Shown here: positions 1-10,519 of the stretch, in pieces
How positions within the stretch are numbered: the first letter of the stretch is position 1
Layout: every line of letters begins with the position of its first letter
Origin: Streptobacillus canis
GTDB lineage: Bacteria > Fusobacteriota > Fusobacteriia > Fusobacteriales > Leptotrichiaceae
Reading direction: 5' to 3'
Length of the DNA stretch: 64,000 nucleotides
Assembly (NCBI RefSeq): GCF_009733925.1
Contig: NZ_WOEI01000003.1
Coordinates: 1 to 64,000, forward strand
Program-made: the position numbers and the translations under genes
The notes under the pieces: generated by a model
Told to the model about the DNA's origin: nothing
Database searches by the model: none
What the model saw: the letters and a program-made list of their open reading frames with translations, nothing else

Positions 1-9
1 GTTACAGAT

Positions 10-43
10 ATGACATCTAGATGAATTTGATTTTAGATGTCAT
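10..43. repeat. 10-bp perfect inverted repeat
   Basis: ATGACATCTA (10-19) and TAGATGTCAT (34-43) are exact reverse complements around a 14-base loop. There is no T-run directly after it on either strand, so it does not look like an ordinary intrinsic terminator. It lies in the leader of the leftward transcript and covers the mini-ORF start codon. Confidence 0.55.
17..43 (-). CDS. Possible 8-codon leader ORF
   Basis: Downstream of the leftward promoter the minus strand has AAAGGAG (53-59), an 8-9 base spacer, then ATG at 43 and a stop (TAG) at 17-19, giving the peptide MTSKIKFI. The start codon and the next two codons sit inside the right arm of a 10-bp inverted repeat (10-43). A good ribosome site followed by so short a frame suggests a leader peptide or a translated 5-prime leader of a gene beyond the window, or a gene broken early. 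No downstream gene can be seen, so the role is unknown. Confidence 0.25.
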   Translation of the reverse strand: MTSKIKFI

Positions 44-82
44 GTTTATCACTCCTTTCTGTTAGTTTTGTTTGGTGATTAA

Positions 83-111
83 ATTATATAGAAAAGAAAG
101 AGGTGATTCAA
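83..111 (-). promoter_or_regulatory. Leftward sigma70-type promoter
   Basis: On the minus strand, TTGAAT (106-111) is followed after exactly 17 bases by a perfect TATAAT (83-88). The start of transcription should lie near position 76, so the transcript runs leftward out of the window. Its -35 box overlaps the left arm of the 101-138 hairpin. Confidence 0.6.
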
Positions 112-144
112 GGGATTTTTTAAAATCTCGAATCACCTTTTTTT
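101..144. terminator. Terminator-like hairpin between divergent promoters
   Basis: AGGTGATTC (101-109) pairs with GAATCACCT (130-138) and a run of seven T follows on the + strand. In the minus direction the stem is followed by CTTTCTTTT, also T-rich. As promoters diverge on both sides of it, it either ends a + transcript coming from before the window or acts as an operator/insulator overlapping the leftward -35 box. Confidence 0.5.
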
Positions 145-154
145 ATATTATTAT

Positions 155-183
155 TTGCTTACAATCTTTTATTATGATATAAT
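155..183 (+). promoter_or_regulatory. Promoter of the whiA-serS-lysozyme operon
   Basis: TTGCTT (155-160), a 17-base spacer and a perfect TATAAT (178-183) lie 27 bases before the whiA start. The leader would be about 20 bases. Confidence 0.55.
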
Positions 184-210
184 TTAAAAAAAGTTAAATA
201 GGGGAAATTT

Positions 211-1101
211 ATGTCATATTCTTCAAAATTAAAAGATGAAATTTTAAACAATAAAAATAGAGATAAAAATGATATATTATCAGAACTTTTTGGGATTTTT
301 TTGTCTAAAAATTGTATTAGAAATAGTGGGATTGAATTTAGTACAGAAAATTTAAAATTAGCTCAAAGGGTATATAATAATATATTGAAAGTAACAAATT
401 TAGTGCCACAATTAAGATATATTACTGCAAAAAGATTTTCCAAACCAAGAGTTTATACCATAAGTATAACTAATATTATAGATACAGAAGAAAATTATGG
501 TTTTTTTTTAAAAGAATTATTTTCTTTTAAAAAATTTGAAAATAATAAGAATATCTCAGGAATTTTAAGAGGATATTTTCTAAATTCTGGATATATAAAA
601 GATCCAAGTAAGGGATATACTTTGGATTTTTTCATAGATACAGAAGATGCTTCAACTTTTTTGTATATGTTATTAAAACATATAAATAAAAAAGTATTTC
701 AAACTGAGAAAAAAAATAAAAATATAGTATATATTAGAAATTCAGAGGATATTTTAGATGTGATACATTTGATGGGTGGATTACAAATTTTTTTTGAATA
801 TGAAGATGTTACTGTAAAAAAGGAATTAAATAATAAAATAAATAGGAATATGAATTATGAACTTGCAAATGAAACAAAAAAAATGTCAGCTTCTATCAAA
901 CAAATTGATATGATAAGCTATATAGATGAAAAAGTTGGACTTGAAAATTTAACTAAAGCACTTTCTGAACTTGCTAAGTTAAGATTGAAGTATGATGAAG
1001 ATTCTTTTCAAGAATTAGCAGATAAATTAAATATTTCTAAATCAGGGATTAGAAATAGATTTAGAAGATTAGAAGAAATATATTTAGAATTAAAAGGGTA
1101 A
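211..1101 (+). CDS. whiA: WhiA family DNA-binding regulator
   Basis: The protein has the WhiA plan: an N-terminal LAGLIDADG-homing-endonuclease-like region (about residues 5-200, including the conserved ILRGYFLNSGYIKDPSKGY segment) and a C-terminal helix-turn-helix around residues 255-295, ending in LNISKSGIRNRFRRLEEI. Length (296 aa) is close to the usual 300-330. In Streptomyces WhiA controls sporulation septation. In non-sporulating low-GC bacteria it is tied to cell division and chromosome segregation, and the endonuclease-like part is thought to be catalytically dead. AGGGG stands before the ATG. It is the first gene of a four-gene run; here it is separated from the rapZ/yvcK genes it usually follows in Firmicutes, as far as the window shows. 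Confidence 0.9.
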   Translation: MSYSSKLKDEILNNKNRDKNDILSELFGIFLSKNCIRNSGIEFSTENLKLAQRVYNNILKVTNLVPQLRYITAKRFSKPRVYTISITNIIDTEENYGFFLKELFSFKKFENNKNISGILRGYFLNSGYIKDPSKGYTLDFFIDTEDASTFLYMLLKHINKKVFQTEKKNKNIVYIRNSEDILDVIHLMGGLQIFFEYEDVTVKKELNNKINRNMNYELANETKKMSASIKQIDMISYIDEKVGLENLTKALSELAKLRLKYDEDSFQELADKLNISKSGIRNRFRRLEEIYLELKG

Positions 1102-1105
1102 AATT

Positions 1106-3009
<1,904 letters not shown>

Positions 3010-3017
3010 GAGGCAAT

Positions 3018-3716
3018 ATGAAAAAAATAATAAAAGGTCTAATCCTTCTAGTTTTTTTAGGAGGATTAGCCTGGTATTTAGAATTTTCGGGATACCTATA
3101 TCATAATCATATATTAGCTAGAAAATATGATATACACGGTATAGATATCTCACATCATCAAGTGAGACTAAATTGGTCTCAAATAGACAAAGACTATGAG
3201 TTTGTATTTATGAAGGCAACAGAAGGAAAAGATCATTTAGATAGAGATTTTTTCTATAACTGGAATAGAGCACAATTATCAGGATTTAAAGTAGGAGCTT
3301 ACCATTTTTTCTCTATGTTATCTAAAGGAGAAGAACAGGCTAATTTTTATATCTCTAAAGTACCTAAAGTAGATAATGCATTTCCGCCTATAGTAGATTT
3401 AGAAATACCAACTAAATATCCAAAAGAAGTTGTAAATAAAGAACTTAAAGATTTAATAAATAAACTAGAAGCACATTACAAAAAAAGAGTAATAATATAT
3501 GTTACAAGACATACATATAAGGCATTTATTGAAAATGAATTTCTAAATAATCCTATATGGATAAGAAATATAAAATGGTATCCAGAGCAAGAAAGATGGG
3601 ATTTTTGGCAATATTCAAATAGAGGAAGAGTTAAAGGTATTTCAGGGTTTACAGATAGAAATGTCTTTAGAGGTAAGGATATAGATAAGTTTATAGAAGA
3701 AAATAGAATAAAATAA
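3018..3716 (+). CDS. Membrane-anchored GH25 lysozyme
   Basis: Glycoside hydrolase family 25 muramidase, cleaving the MurNAc-GlcNAc beta-1,4 bond of peptidoglycan. Residues 5-20 form one hydrophobic segment without an evident cleavage site, so the enzyme is probably tethered to the inner membrane facing the periplasm. Family motifs are GIDISHHQ (Asp43), VFMKATEG, GAYHFF and PPIVDLEIP, in which Asp127 and Glu129 match the catalytic pair. Length fits one GH25 domain with no separate cell-wall-binding repeats. It closes the whiA operon and is followed at once by a terminator. Possible roles are wall remodelling during growth; a phage lysin is unlikely given the anchor and housekeeping setting. 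Confidence 0.88.
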   Translation: MKKIIKGLILLVFLGGLAWYLEFSGYLYHNHILARKYDIHGIDISHHQVRLNWSQIDKDYEFVFMKATEGKDHLDRDFFYNWNRAQLSGFKVGAYHFFSMLSKGEEQANFYISKVPKVDNAFPPIVDLEIPTKYPKEVVNKELKDLINKLEAHYKKRVIIYVTRHTYKAFIENEFLNNPIWIRNIKWYPEQERWDFWQYSNRGRVKGISGFTDRNVFRGKDIDKFIEENRIK

Positions 3717-3719
3717 TAA

Positions 3720-3752
3720 AATAGTTCAATGAAATTTCATGGAACTATTTTT
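3720..3752 (+). terminator. Rho-independent terminator after the lysozyme gene
   Basis: AATAGTTC (3720-3727) pairs with GAACTATT (3742-3749); the loop is itself a palindrome (ATGAAATTTCAT). A T-run follows the stem. Confidence 0.8.
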
Positions 3753-3768
3753 CGTGTAAGGAGAAATA

Positions 3769-5652
3769 ATGAATCTAGTGCAATTTAATAATGTATATAA
3801 ACAATTTAATGGTGAATACATATTAAAAGATATTAGTTTTAGTGTAAATAACACTGATAAAATAGGATTAATAGGATTAAATGGTGTTGGAAAATCTTCA
3901 TTAGTAAAAATATTACTTGGAAGAGAAAATCATGATGGTATGGAAAATAATATTAATCAAAAGGGAACGGTATTTCTAAATCCTAATATTAAAGTTGGCT
4001 ATTTATCACAAAATCATAGTTTTTCTTCAGAGAAGAATACAGTATATGAAGAATTATTAGAAGTTTTTTCAAAACAAAAAGAATTGTTAGAAAAAATAAA
4101 TAAAGTTAATACATTAATGAGTGTAACTGAAGATTTAGAAGATTTACTTAAAGAATATGAAAAATTACATAATGAATATGAAGCTACAGGCGGATATGAA
4201 GTAGAATTTAAAATAAAACAAGTAATGCAAGGGTTAGAATTAAATGATTTTAGAGATGCTATACTTTCTTCACTTTCTGGTGGTGAGAAAACTAGAATTA
4301 CTCTTGCAAAATTACTCTTACAAGAACCTGACTTATTAATACTAGATGAGCCTACTAACCATTTGGATATAATATCTATTGAATGGTTAGAAGATTATTT
4401 AAAAAAATATGTTAAAGCTTTCATATTAATATCACATGATAGAATATTTTTGGATGAAGTATGCAATAAGATAATGGAAATAGAGAATAAGAAACTATAT
4501 GAATATGATGGAAATTTTTCTGATTTTGTAATTCAAAAAGAATTGTTTTTAAAAGGCGAAATAAAAAGATATGAAAAAGAAAGTGAAAAGATAAGAAAAA
4601 TAGAAGAGTATGTACAAAGATATAAAGCAGGAATAAAATCAAAACAAGCAAGAGGAAGACAAACAATATTAGATAGAATGGAAAGGATGGATAACCCTAT
4701 ATTTAACCCTAATAGAATGAAGTTGAAATTTGAAATGAAACATTCCTCTGGAGATAGAGTTTTAAATGTCAATCAGATTACTAAGAGTTTTGAAGAAAAG
4801 AAAGTTTTAAATAATGTTAGTTTTGAATTATTTAGAGGAGATAAAGTAGGTATAATAGGTAAAAATGGCATAGGAAAATCAACCTTGCTTAAAATTTTAA
4901 TAGGAAAACTTAAACAAGATTATGGAGATTTCAAAATAGGAGAAAGAGTAAGTATCGGTTACTATGATCAAGATCATCAAAATCTTTTTCCAGAAAATAA
5001 TATATTACAAGAAATAAATAATTCTTTATCATATACTGAAGAATATTTGAGAAGTAAATCAGCATCTTTCTTGTTTTCAGGAGATGATGTGTTAAAAAAA
5101 ATTTCTTCACTTTCTGGAGGAGAAAAAGTTAGAGTTTCATTACTTAAGTTAATAGAAGAAAAAGCTAATTTATTGATACTAGATGAACCTACAAATCATT
5201 TAGATATTTATTCTATAGAAGTACTTGAAGATGCTTTAATAGATTATGAAGGTAGTATGCTTTTAATATCACATAATAGACATTTTTTAGATTCTGTTTG
5301 TAATAAAATATATTTTCTATCAGAAGATGGGTTAGAAGAATTTAAAGGTAATTATGGAGAATATAAAGAAAATATTAAAAATAGAAAAGAAGTAGTAGAT
5401 AAAACTGAAGAAAAAATTAGTTATGAAGAGAGAAAAGCAAAACAAAAAGCAGAAATAAAAAGAAAAAAAGATCTTGAAAAAATAGAAAGAGATTTAGAAG
5501 ATATAGCTAATAAACTTAAAACTTTAGATGAAGAAATGGCTAAAGCAGGGTATAAAAATGATTTAAGTAAGATGATAGATATACAAAAAGAAATAGAAAA
5601 AACTAAAATGAAAGAAGATGAATTAATATTATTGTGGAGTGAATTAGAGTAG
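3769..5652 (+). CDS. ABC-F family ATPase (Uup/YbiT-like)
   Basis: Soluble protein with two ABC cassettes and no membrane domain. Cassette 1 has Walker A GLNGVGKSS near residue 37, signature LSGGEKTR and Walker B LLILDEPTNHLD; cassette 2 has GKNGIGKST, LSGGEKVR and LLILDEPTNHLD. Between them is the charged linker (about 230-320, rich in K/E/R) that in this family reaches the ribosomal P-site or E-site, and the C-terminus (about 540-627) is a coiled coil. ABC-F proteins act on stalled ribosomes; some protect from antibiotics. The general housekeeping type is more likely here, but the subfamily cannot be fixed by eye. RBS AAGGAG is 5 bases before the ATG. Confidence 0.9.
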   Translation: MNLVQFNNVYKQFNGEYILKDISFSVNNTDKIGLIGLNGVGKSSLVKILLGRENHDGMENNINQKGTVFLNPNIKVGYLSQNHSFSSEKNTVYEELLEVFSKQKELLEKINKVNTLMSVTEDLEDLLKEYEKLHNEYEATGGYEVEFKIKQVMQGLELNDFRDAILSSLSGGEKTRITLAKLLLQEPDLLILDEPTNHLDIISIEWLEDYLKKYVKAFILISHDRIFLDEVCNKIMEIENKKLYEYDGNFSDFVIQKELFLKGEIKRYEKESEKIRKIEEYVQRYKAGIKSKQARGRQTILDRMERMDNPIFNPNRMKLKFEMKHSSGDRVLNVNQITKSFEEKKVLNNVSFELFRGDKVGIIGKNGIGKSTLLKILIGKLKQDYGDFKIGERVSIGYYDQDHQNLFPENNILQEINNSLSYTEEYLRSKSASFLFSGDDVLKKISSLSGGEKVRVSLLKLIEEKANLLILDEPTNHLDIYSIEVLEDALIDYEGSMLLISHNRHFLDSVCNKIYFLSEDGLEEFKGNYGEYKENIKNRKEVVDKTEEKISYEERKAKQKAEIKRKKDLEKIERDLEDIANKLKTLDEEMAKAGYKNDLSKMIDIQKEIEKTKMKEDELILLWSELE

Positions 5653-5670
5653 TTTTTATTATCTTTTTTT

Positions 5671-5678
5671 GATATAAT
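5671..5678 (+). promoter_or_regulatory. Extended -10 promoter of the mur cluster
   Basis: TGATATAAT gives a TG-n-TATAAT extended -10 element (TATAAT at 5673-5678) in the short gap after the ABC-F gene. No good -35 box is visible at the expected distance, as is usual for extended -10 promoters. Confidence 0.5.
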
Positions 5679-5708
5679 TAAAATGAAAATAGAAGAAAGG
5701 ATATTTCT

Positions 5709-6935
5709 TTGATAGATATGATTAAATTAAATACACTAGAAGAATTAATAGGTAAAAAAATACCTAGTTTAAAAGAAGATTTTAATGTAACTATGAATTC
5801 TAAAGAAGCAAAAGAAAATATGGTTTTCTTTGCAATTAATAAGGGTAATGATTATGCGAATGAAGCAGAGAAAAATGGGGCTTTTGTAATTTTTGATAAA
5901 GAGGGTTTAGATATTAAAAATGGTCATCTTGTAGAAGATACAGTTAAATTTATGCAAGAGTTTGCTAAAAGGTATAGGAGAAATAAAAAATTTACTGTAA
6001 TTGGTATTACAGGTTCAAATGGAAAAACGACAGTTAAAGATATACTCTATTCAGTTCTATTAGATAAAGGAGAATCTGTATATAAGACACAGGGAAATTA
6101 TAATAATCATATAGGACTTCCATTTACAATACTTTCGGCAAAAGATAGTGATAATATTTTGTTACTTGAAATGGGTATGTCAAATTTAGGTGAAATAGAT
6201 TTACTAGCCTCTATAGCTAAACCAGATTATTCTATAATTACAAATATAGGACAATCACATTTAGAGTATTTGAAGACAATGGAAAATGTATTTAAAGCTA
6301 AAACAGAAGTAATACCTCATACACTAAAAAAGGTTATAGTTAATGGTAGTGATAAATTCTTGTCGAAATTAGAAAATGTGATTAAGGTAGATGTTAAAGA
6401 AATAAAAACAAATCTTTTAGGAGATCATAATTTACTTAATGTCTCTATTGTAGATGAATTACTTAATTTTATGGGATATAAGAAGTTAAATTATGAGAAT
6501 ATCTTGTTAACTGCAGGAAGATTTCAAATAGTTAATGGTAAATATTTATATATAAATGATGCATATAATGCATCGCCATTATCAATGAAGGCATCTCTTG
6601 AAACATATTCTAAATTATATAATGAAAAATATAAAATAGCAGCTCTTGGAGATATGTTAGAACTTGGAGATGATGAAATTAAATATCATGAAAGATTAAT
6701 AGATGTTTTAAAAGAAGTATATATAGATGAGTTAATGCTTTTTGGTACAAGAATGAAACATTTATATAATGAACTTTTGAAAGATGAAAAGGTTAAATTC
6801 ACATATAGTTATTTTGATGATAAAGAAAATATTAGAAAAGCTATAGATAATATAAAGACTTCTAAGGAAAAAGTGATTTTATTGAAGGGGTCAAGATCTA
6901 TGAAAATGGAAGAAATAATGGAGGTAAATAACTAA
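5709..6935 (+). CDS. murF: UDP-MurNAc-tripeptide:D-Ala-D-Ala ligase
   Basis: Adds D-Ala-D-Ala to the UDP-MurNAc tripeptide, the last cytoplasmic step of precursor synthesis. The Mur-ligase ATP loop is GITGSNGKTTVK (about 99-110); the family motifs LLEMGMSNLGEI and NDAYNASPLSMKASLE follow, the latter in the central/C-terminal domain. At 408 aa it is somewhat shorter than the typical 450, with a compact N-terminal domain. I take the TTG at 5709 as start because GAAAGGA (5695-5701) lies 7 bases before it, while the ATG at 5718 would be 16 bases away. It opens a tightly coupled run with mraY. Confidence 0.93.
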   Translation: MIDMIKLNTLEELIGKKIPSLKEDFNVTMNSKEAKENMVFFAINKGNDYANEAEKNGAFVIFDKEGLDIKNGHLVEDTVKFMQEFAKRYRRNKKFTVIGITGSNGKTTVKDILYSVLLDKGESVYKTQGNYNNHIGLPFTILSAKDSDNILLLEMGMSNLGEIDLLASIAKPDYSIITNIGQSHLEYLKTMENVFKAKTEVIPHTLKKVIVNGSDKFLSKLENVIKVDVKEIKTNLLGDHNLLNVSIVDELLNFMGYKKLNYENILLTAGRFQIVNGKYLYINDAYNASPLSMKASLETYSKLYNEKYKIAALGDMLELGDDEIKYHERLIDVLKEVYIDELMLFGTRMKHLYNELLKDEKVKFTYSYFDDKENIRKAIDNIKTSKEKVILLKGSRSMKMEEIMEVNN

Positions 6936-8023
6936 TGCTATATTATATTCAAAGTCTATTTATAAATAAATATACATATTTAAGAGTATTTAGATCTATA
7001 TCTATAAGAATGGGAGTTGCTTTTGGTGTAGCACTTTGTTTTATGATAATTTTTGGGAATTCATTTATTAAATGGTTGAAATATAAAAAATTTGGAGATA
7101 CTATAAGAGAAGATGGGCCTGAAACTCATTATTCTAAACAGGGTACACCTACTATGGGAGGTCTTTTAATAATAGCTTCTATACTTTTTTCTACTTTAGT
7201 TGCAGGGAACTTTACTAATAAGTTTACAGTTTTCCTATTCTTCATGACTATAGTATTTTCAACTATAGGTTTCTATGATGATTATTTAAAATTAACTAAA
7301 AGTAAAAAAGGTTTATCAAGTAAGAAAAAGCTTTTATTCCAAACTATAATGACATTTATAGTCTTTGGTTTTGTGTATAAGCTTGGATTAGTTAATAATA
7401 CTATAGATTTTGCTATTATTAATCCGATAATTAAAAAATCGTATATTTATATGGGACCAATTTTATTTTTCTTTTTTATGTTTTTTGTAATAGTTGGGAC
7501 ATCAAATGCAGTTAATTTAACTGATGGATTAGATGGACTTGTTAGTAGTCAAATAGTAATTGTTACTTCTGTGTTAATGTTAATAGCGTATGCAGTAGGA
7601 CACTATAATTGGGCAGAATATATTAATATTTATCATGTAACAGGAGCAGGAGAAATTGCGGTGTTTTTAGCTTCTATAGTAGGAGGATGTCTAGGATTTA
7701 TGTGGTTTAATTTCTTTCCAGCTCAAGTATTTATGGGAGATGTTGGTTCTTTAACTATAGGAGGATTACTAGGAACTATATTTATATTATTAAAACAAGA
7801 ACTACTTTTACCTATTATGGGTATAATCTTCTTTGTAGAAGCTTTATCTGTAATGATACAAGTATTATCATATAAAAAATTTAGAAGAAGAGTATTTAAA
7901 ATGGCCCCTATTCATCATCATTTTGAAAAATTAGGTATGCCAGAAACAAAAGTTACAATAAGATTTTTAATTGTTACAATAATTGCTTGTTTATTAGCAT
8001 TAATGATACTTAAATTAAGATAG
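6935..8023 (+). CDS. mraY: Phospho-MurNAc-pentapeptide transferase
   Basis: Integral membrane enzyme that transfers phospho-MurNAc-pentapeptide to undecaprenyl phosphate, making lipid I. About ten membrane helices are visible. Conserved cytoplasmic motifs are GTPTMGG, the aspartate-rich DDYLKLTKSKKGLSSKKK, NLTDGLDGL and the triple-histidine APIHHHFE near the C-terminus. Length is standard. The ATG overlaps the last base of the murF stop (TAATG), so the two are probably translationally coupled. Confidence 0.96.
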   Translation: MLYYIQSLFINKYTYLRVFRSISIRMGVAFGVALCFMIIFGNSFIKWLKYKKFGDTIREDGPETHYSKQGTPTMGGLLIIASILFSTLVAGNFTNKFTVFLFFMTIVFSTIGFYDDYLKLTKSKKGLSSKKKLLFQTIMTFIVFGFVYKLGLVNNTIDFAIINPIIKKSYIYMGPILFFFFMFFVIVGTSNAVNLTDGLDGLVSSQIVIVTSVLMLIAYAVGHYNWAEYINIYHVTGAGEIAVFLASIVGGCLGFMWFNFFPAQVFMGDVGSLTIGGLLGTIFILLKQELLLPIMGIIFFVEALSVMIQVLSYKKFRRRVFKMAPIHHHFEKLGMPETKVTIRFLIVTIIACLLALMILKLR

Positions 8024-8033
8024 GAGAATAAAA

Positions 8034-9401
8034 ATGATTATCGTATTTGGTGCAGGTATTAGTGGTATAGGTGCAAGAGACCTATTAGAATCAAAAGGGA
8101 AAAAGGTAGTTTTAGTTGATGATAAAATTGGAGAGATGACTACTGAAAAAGCTTTAGAAATTATTGAAAAAGAAGAGATTGAATATATAGTTAAATCACC
8201 AGGAATTTCTTTTAAAAATCCTTTTATTCAAAAAGTAATAGAGAAAAATATTCCTATATATTCTGAAATAGACATTGCTTATGAATATATGAATAAAGAT
8301 ATACAAATAATTGCATTTACGGGAACTAATGGTAAAACAACTACTTGTACTAAAACTTATGAAATGCTTAAAAAAGCAGGATTTAATGTAGAACTTGGTG
8401 GTAATGTGGGGAGATCTTATGCAGAAATTGTAAAAGAAGATAAAGAGCTTGACTATATAGTGCTTGAATTAAGTAGTTATCAATTAGAAAATAATCCTAA
8501 GATTAAACCATATATTGCTGGAATAATTAACTTAACACCAGATCATTTAAGTAGATATAATGATGTAGAAGATTACTATATGACTAAATTTAATATATTC
8601 TTACATCAAAGTAAAAAAGATAAAATGATAGTTAATGTAGATGATAGTACATTCTTAAATTTATATAAAATAGCTAAAGAACTTGAAAATTACAAAAATC
8701 CAAAAAGAGTATATATAAGTAAAAATACTAAAGGAAGTATATTTGTAGCTGATGGAGCTATATATATTATGAAAGATCTTTATGAAATGTATAATTCTAA
8801 ATTTAATTTAAGCCAAAGTGCAGATAAATTAATAGAAGTAAAAGATCTTGCTTTAAAAGGAGAACATAATTTAGAAAATATGCTGTTTTTAATAGCAACT
8901 GCTAAAATATGTGGAGTTCCAAATAAAGTAATTAGAAATTATCTAAAAGAGGCTAAAAGTATAGAACATAGAATGGAAGATTTCTTTAAAAAAGGAAATA
9001 CAGTATTTATAAATGATTCAAAAGGAACTAATGTTGCTTCAACAAATAAAGCTATCTCTTCTTATGAAAATGATATAATATTAATTTGTGGAGGGGAAGA
9101 TAAAAAAGTGCCTTTAGATGAATTAAGTAAAGAAATAGGAAAAAAAATTAAATTTACATATATTTATGGACAAAACAGATATTTAATAGAAAATGAGCTT
9201 AAAAATGTTGGGTACAACAAATATTTAATGTTTGAAACTGTTGATGAATGTATTAATCATATTAAAGAAAATGTGAATTTTGAAGAGGATATAACAGTAC
9301 TTTATTCACCAGCTACTTCAAGTTTTGATCAATTTACAAACTTTGAAGAAAGAGGAAGATATTTTAAAAATAAAGTATTAGAAATTTTAGGAGAAAAATG
9401 A
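8034..9401 (+). CDS. murD: UDP-MurNAc-L-Ala:D-Glu ligase
   Basis: ATP-dependent ligase adding D-glutamate to UDP-MurNAc-L-Ala. An N-terminal Rossmann-like domain (GAGISGIGARDLL) precedes the ATP loop GTNGKTTT (97-104), the central ELSSYQLE motif, the TPDHLSRY segment and the C-terminal NDSKGTNVAS region, all typical for MurD rather than MurC/E/F. Length 455 aa is standard. RBS AGGAG precedes the ATG; the TGA stop overlaps the next ATG (ATGATG), indicating coupling to ftsW. Confidence 0.94.
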   Translation: MIIVFGAGISGIGARDLLESKGKKVVLVDDKIGEMTTEKALEIIEKEEIEYIVKSPGISFKNPFIQKVIEKNIPIYSEIDIAYEYMNKDIQIIAFTGTNGKTTTCTKTYEMLKKAGFNVELGGNVGRSYAEIVKEDKELDYIVLELSSYQLENNPKIKPYIAGIINLTPDHLSRYNDVEDYYMTKFNIFLHQSKKDKMIVNVDDSTFLNLYKIAKELENYKNPKRVYISKNTKGSIFVADGAIYIMKDLYEMYNSKFNLSQSADKLIEVKDLALKGEHNLENMLFLIATAKICGVPNKVIRNYLKEAKSIEHRMEDFFKKGNTVFINDSKGTNVASTNKAISSYENDIILICGGEDKKVPLDELSKEIGKKIKFTYIYGQNRYLIENELKNVGYNKYLMFETVDECINHIKENVNFEEDITVLYSPATSSFDQFTNFEERGRYFKNKVLEILGEK

Positions 9402-10519
9402 TGCAAAATTTTTTTAAGACTACTAGTAAAAAGCAATTATTAACAACTGTTTTAATTTTAATTTTAATTTTAACTATTATAGGTGTATTTAACTTATTAA
9501 GTTTAACTTCACCTGAGAGTTTAAAAAATACTTCAGGATTAAATCATGTATCAATAATCATAAAACATTTAAGACATTTGAGTATCGCATTTGCAACTAT
9601 GGGTGCATTTATGGTCTTTTTAAATGTTAATAAACTAAATAAAATGACACTTGGTATCATGATAATTATAGTTGCTGGATTAATAGCTACACTATTAATA
9701 GGGAAATCAGTTAATGGAGCTAGAAGGTGGATAGTTTTTGGACCAGTGACAATACAATTTTCAGAATTTGCTAAATTAGGATTAATACTAGTATTAGCAT
9801 ATATGATAGAAAGAGCATATTATATTAGAAAAGAAAGACTTAATATTTACCTATATACTGGAATATATACTTTATTTTGTGCTGGATTAATATTAATTTC
9901 AAGATCATTTTCAGCAACAGTACAATTTATATTACTATTCCTTTGTATGTATTGGATAAGTGGAGTAATTTCATGGAAAAAAATAGTTGCAATAGTTTTT
10001 ATTTTGGTTATTCCAGGTTCTATTGCAGTACTAACAAAAGGATATAGACTTTCGAGATTAAATTTTGAAAATGAACATGCACTTTTAGCTATGAAATCAA
10101 TAAGTAACGGAGGATTATTTGGTTCAGGTTATGGAAATAGTATAGCAAGAAACTTTTATCTTCCAGAAGTACAAACAGATTATATATTTGCTGGATTTGT
10201 AGATGAATGGGGATTTGTGGGAGCTATAACATTAATAATAATATTTTTAATTTTAATTTATTTTATATTCTACAGTGCTAAATTTGCAAATTCTATTTAT
10301 GAAAAAATGATAATTTATGGAGTAGGATTTATGATATCAAATCAATTTATACTTCATTTAGGAATAAATGTTAACATACTTCCTTCAACAGGAATAACTC
10401 TTCCTTTCTTAAGTGCGGGAGGGTCATCTTTATGGACGATATTTATGGGACTTGGATTAGTTTTGAGTATAATATTAAGTATGAATGATAAATTAGAAGA
10501 AGGTGTAATATATGAGTAA
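9398..10519 (+). CDS. ftsW: SEDS-family peptidoglycan polymerase FtsW
   Basis: Polytopic membrane protein of the SEDS family (FtsW/RodA/SpoVE), a lipid II glycosyltransferase that works with a class B PBP. About ten hydrophobic segments are visible. Conserved stretches include KSVNGARRWI, the QTDYIFAGFVDEWGFVGA loop and the GITLPFLSAGGSS motif near the C-terminus. Position between murD and murG supports the FtsW (division) assignment over RodA. At 373 aa it is near the family norm. It overlaps murD by 4 bases and murG by 8 bases. Confidence 0.88.
   Translation: MMQNFFKTTSKKQLLTTVLILILILTIIGVFNLLSLTSPESLKNTSGLNHVSIIIKHLRHLSIAFATMGAFMVFLNVNKLNKMTLGIMIIIVAGLIATLLIGKSVNGARRWIVFGPVTIQFSEFAKLGLILVLAYMIERAYYIRKERLNIYLYTGIYTLFCAGLILISRSFSATVQFILLFLCMYWISGVISWKKIVAIVFILVIPGSIAVLTKGYRLSRLNFENEHALLAMKSISNGGLFGSGYGNSIARNFYLPEVQTDYIFAGFVDEWGFVGAITLIIIFLILIYFIFYSAKFANSIYEKMIIYGVGFMISNQFILHLGINVNILPSTGITLPFLSAGGSSLWTIFMGLGLVLSIILSMNDKLEEGVIYE

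Noticed and set aside
10-43. tRNA or small structured RNA
   Set aside because: Only one stem is present, without cloverleaf arms or a CCA end.
4421-4772. Minus-strand open frames inside the ABC-F gene
   Set aside because: They are antisense to the linker region of a clear protein and consist of hydrophobic low-complexity text produced by lysine/glutamate codons read backwards.
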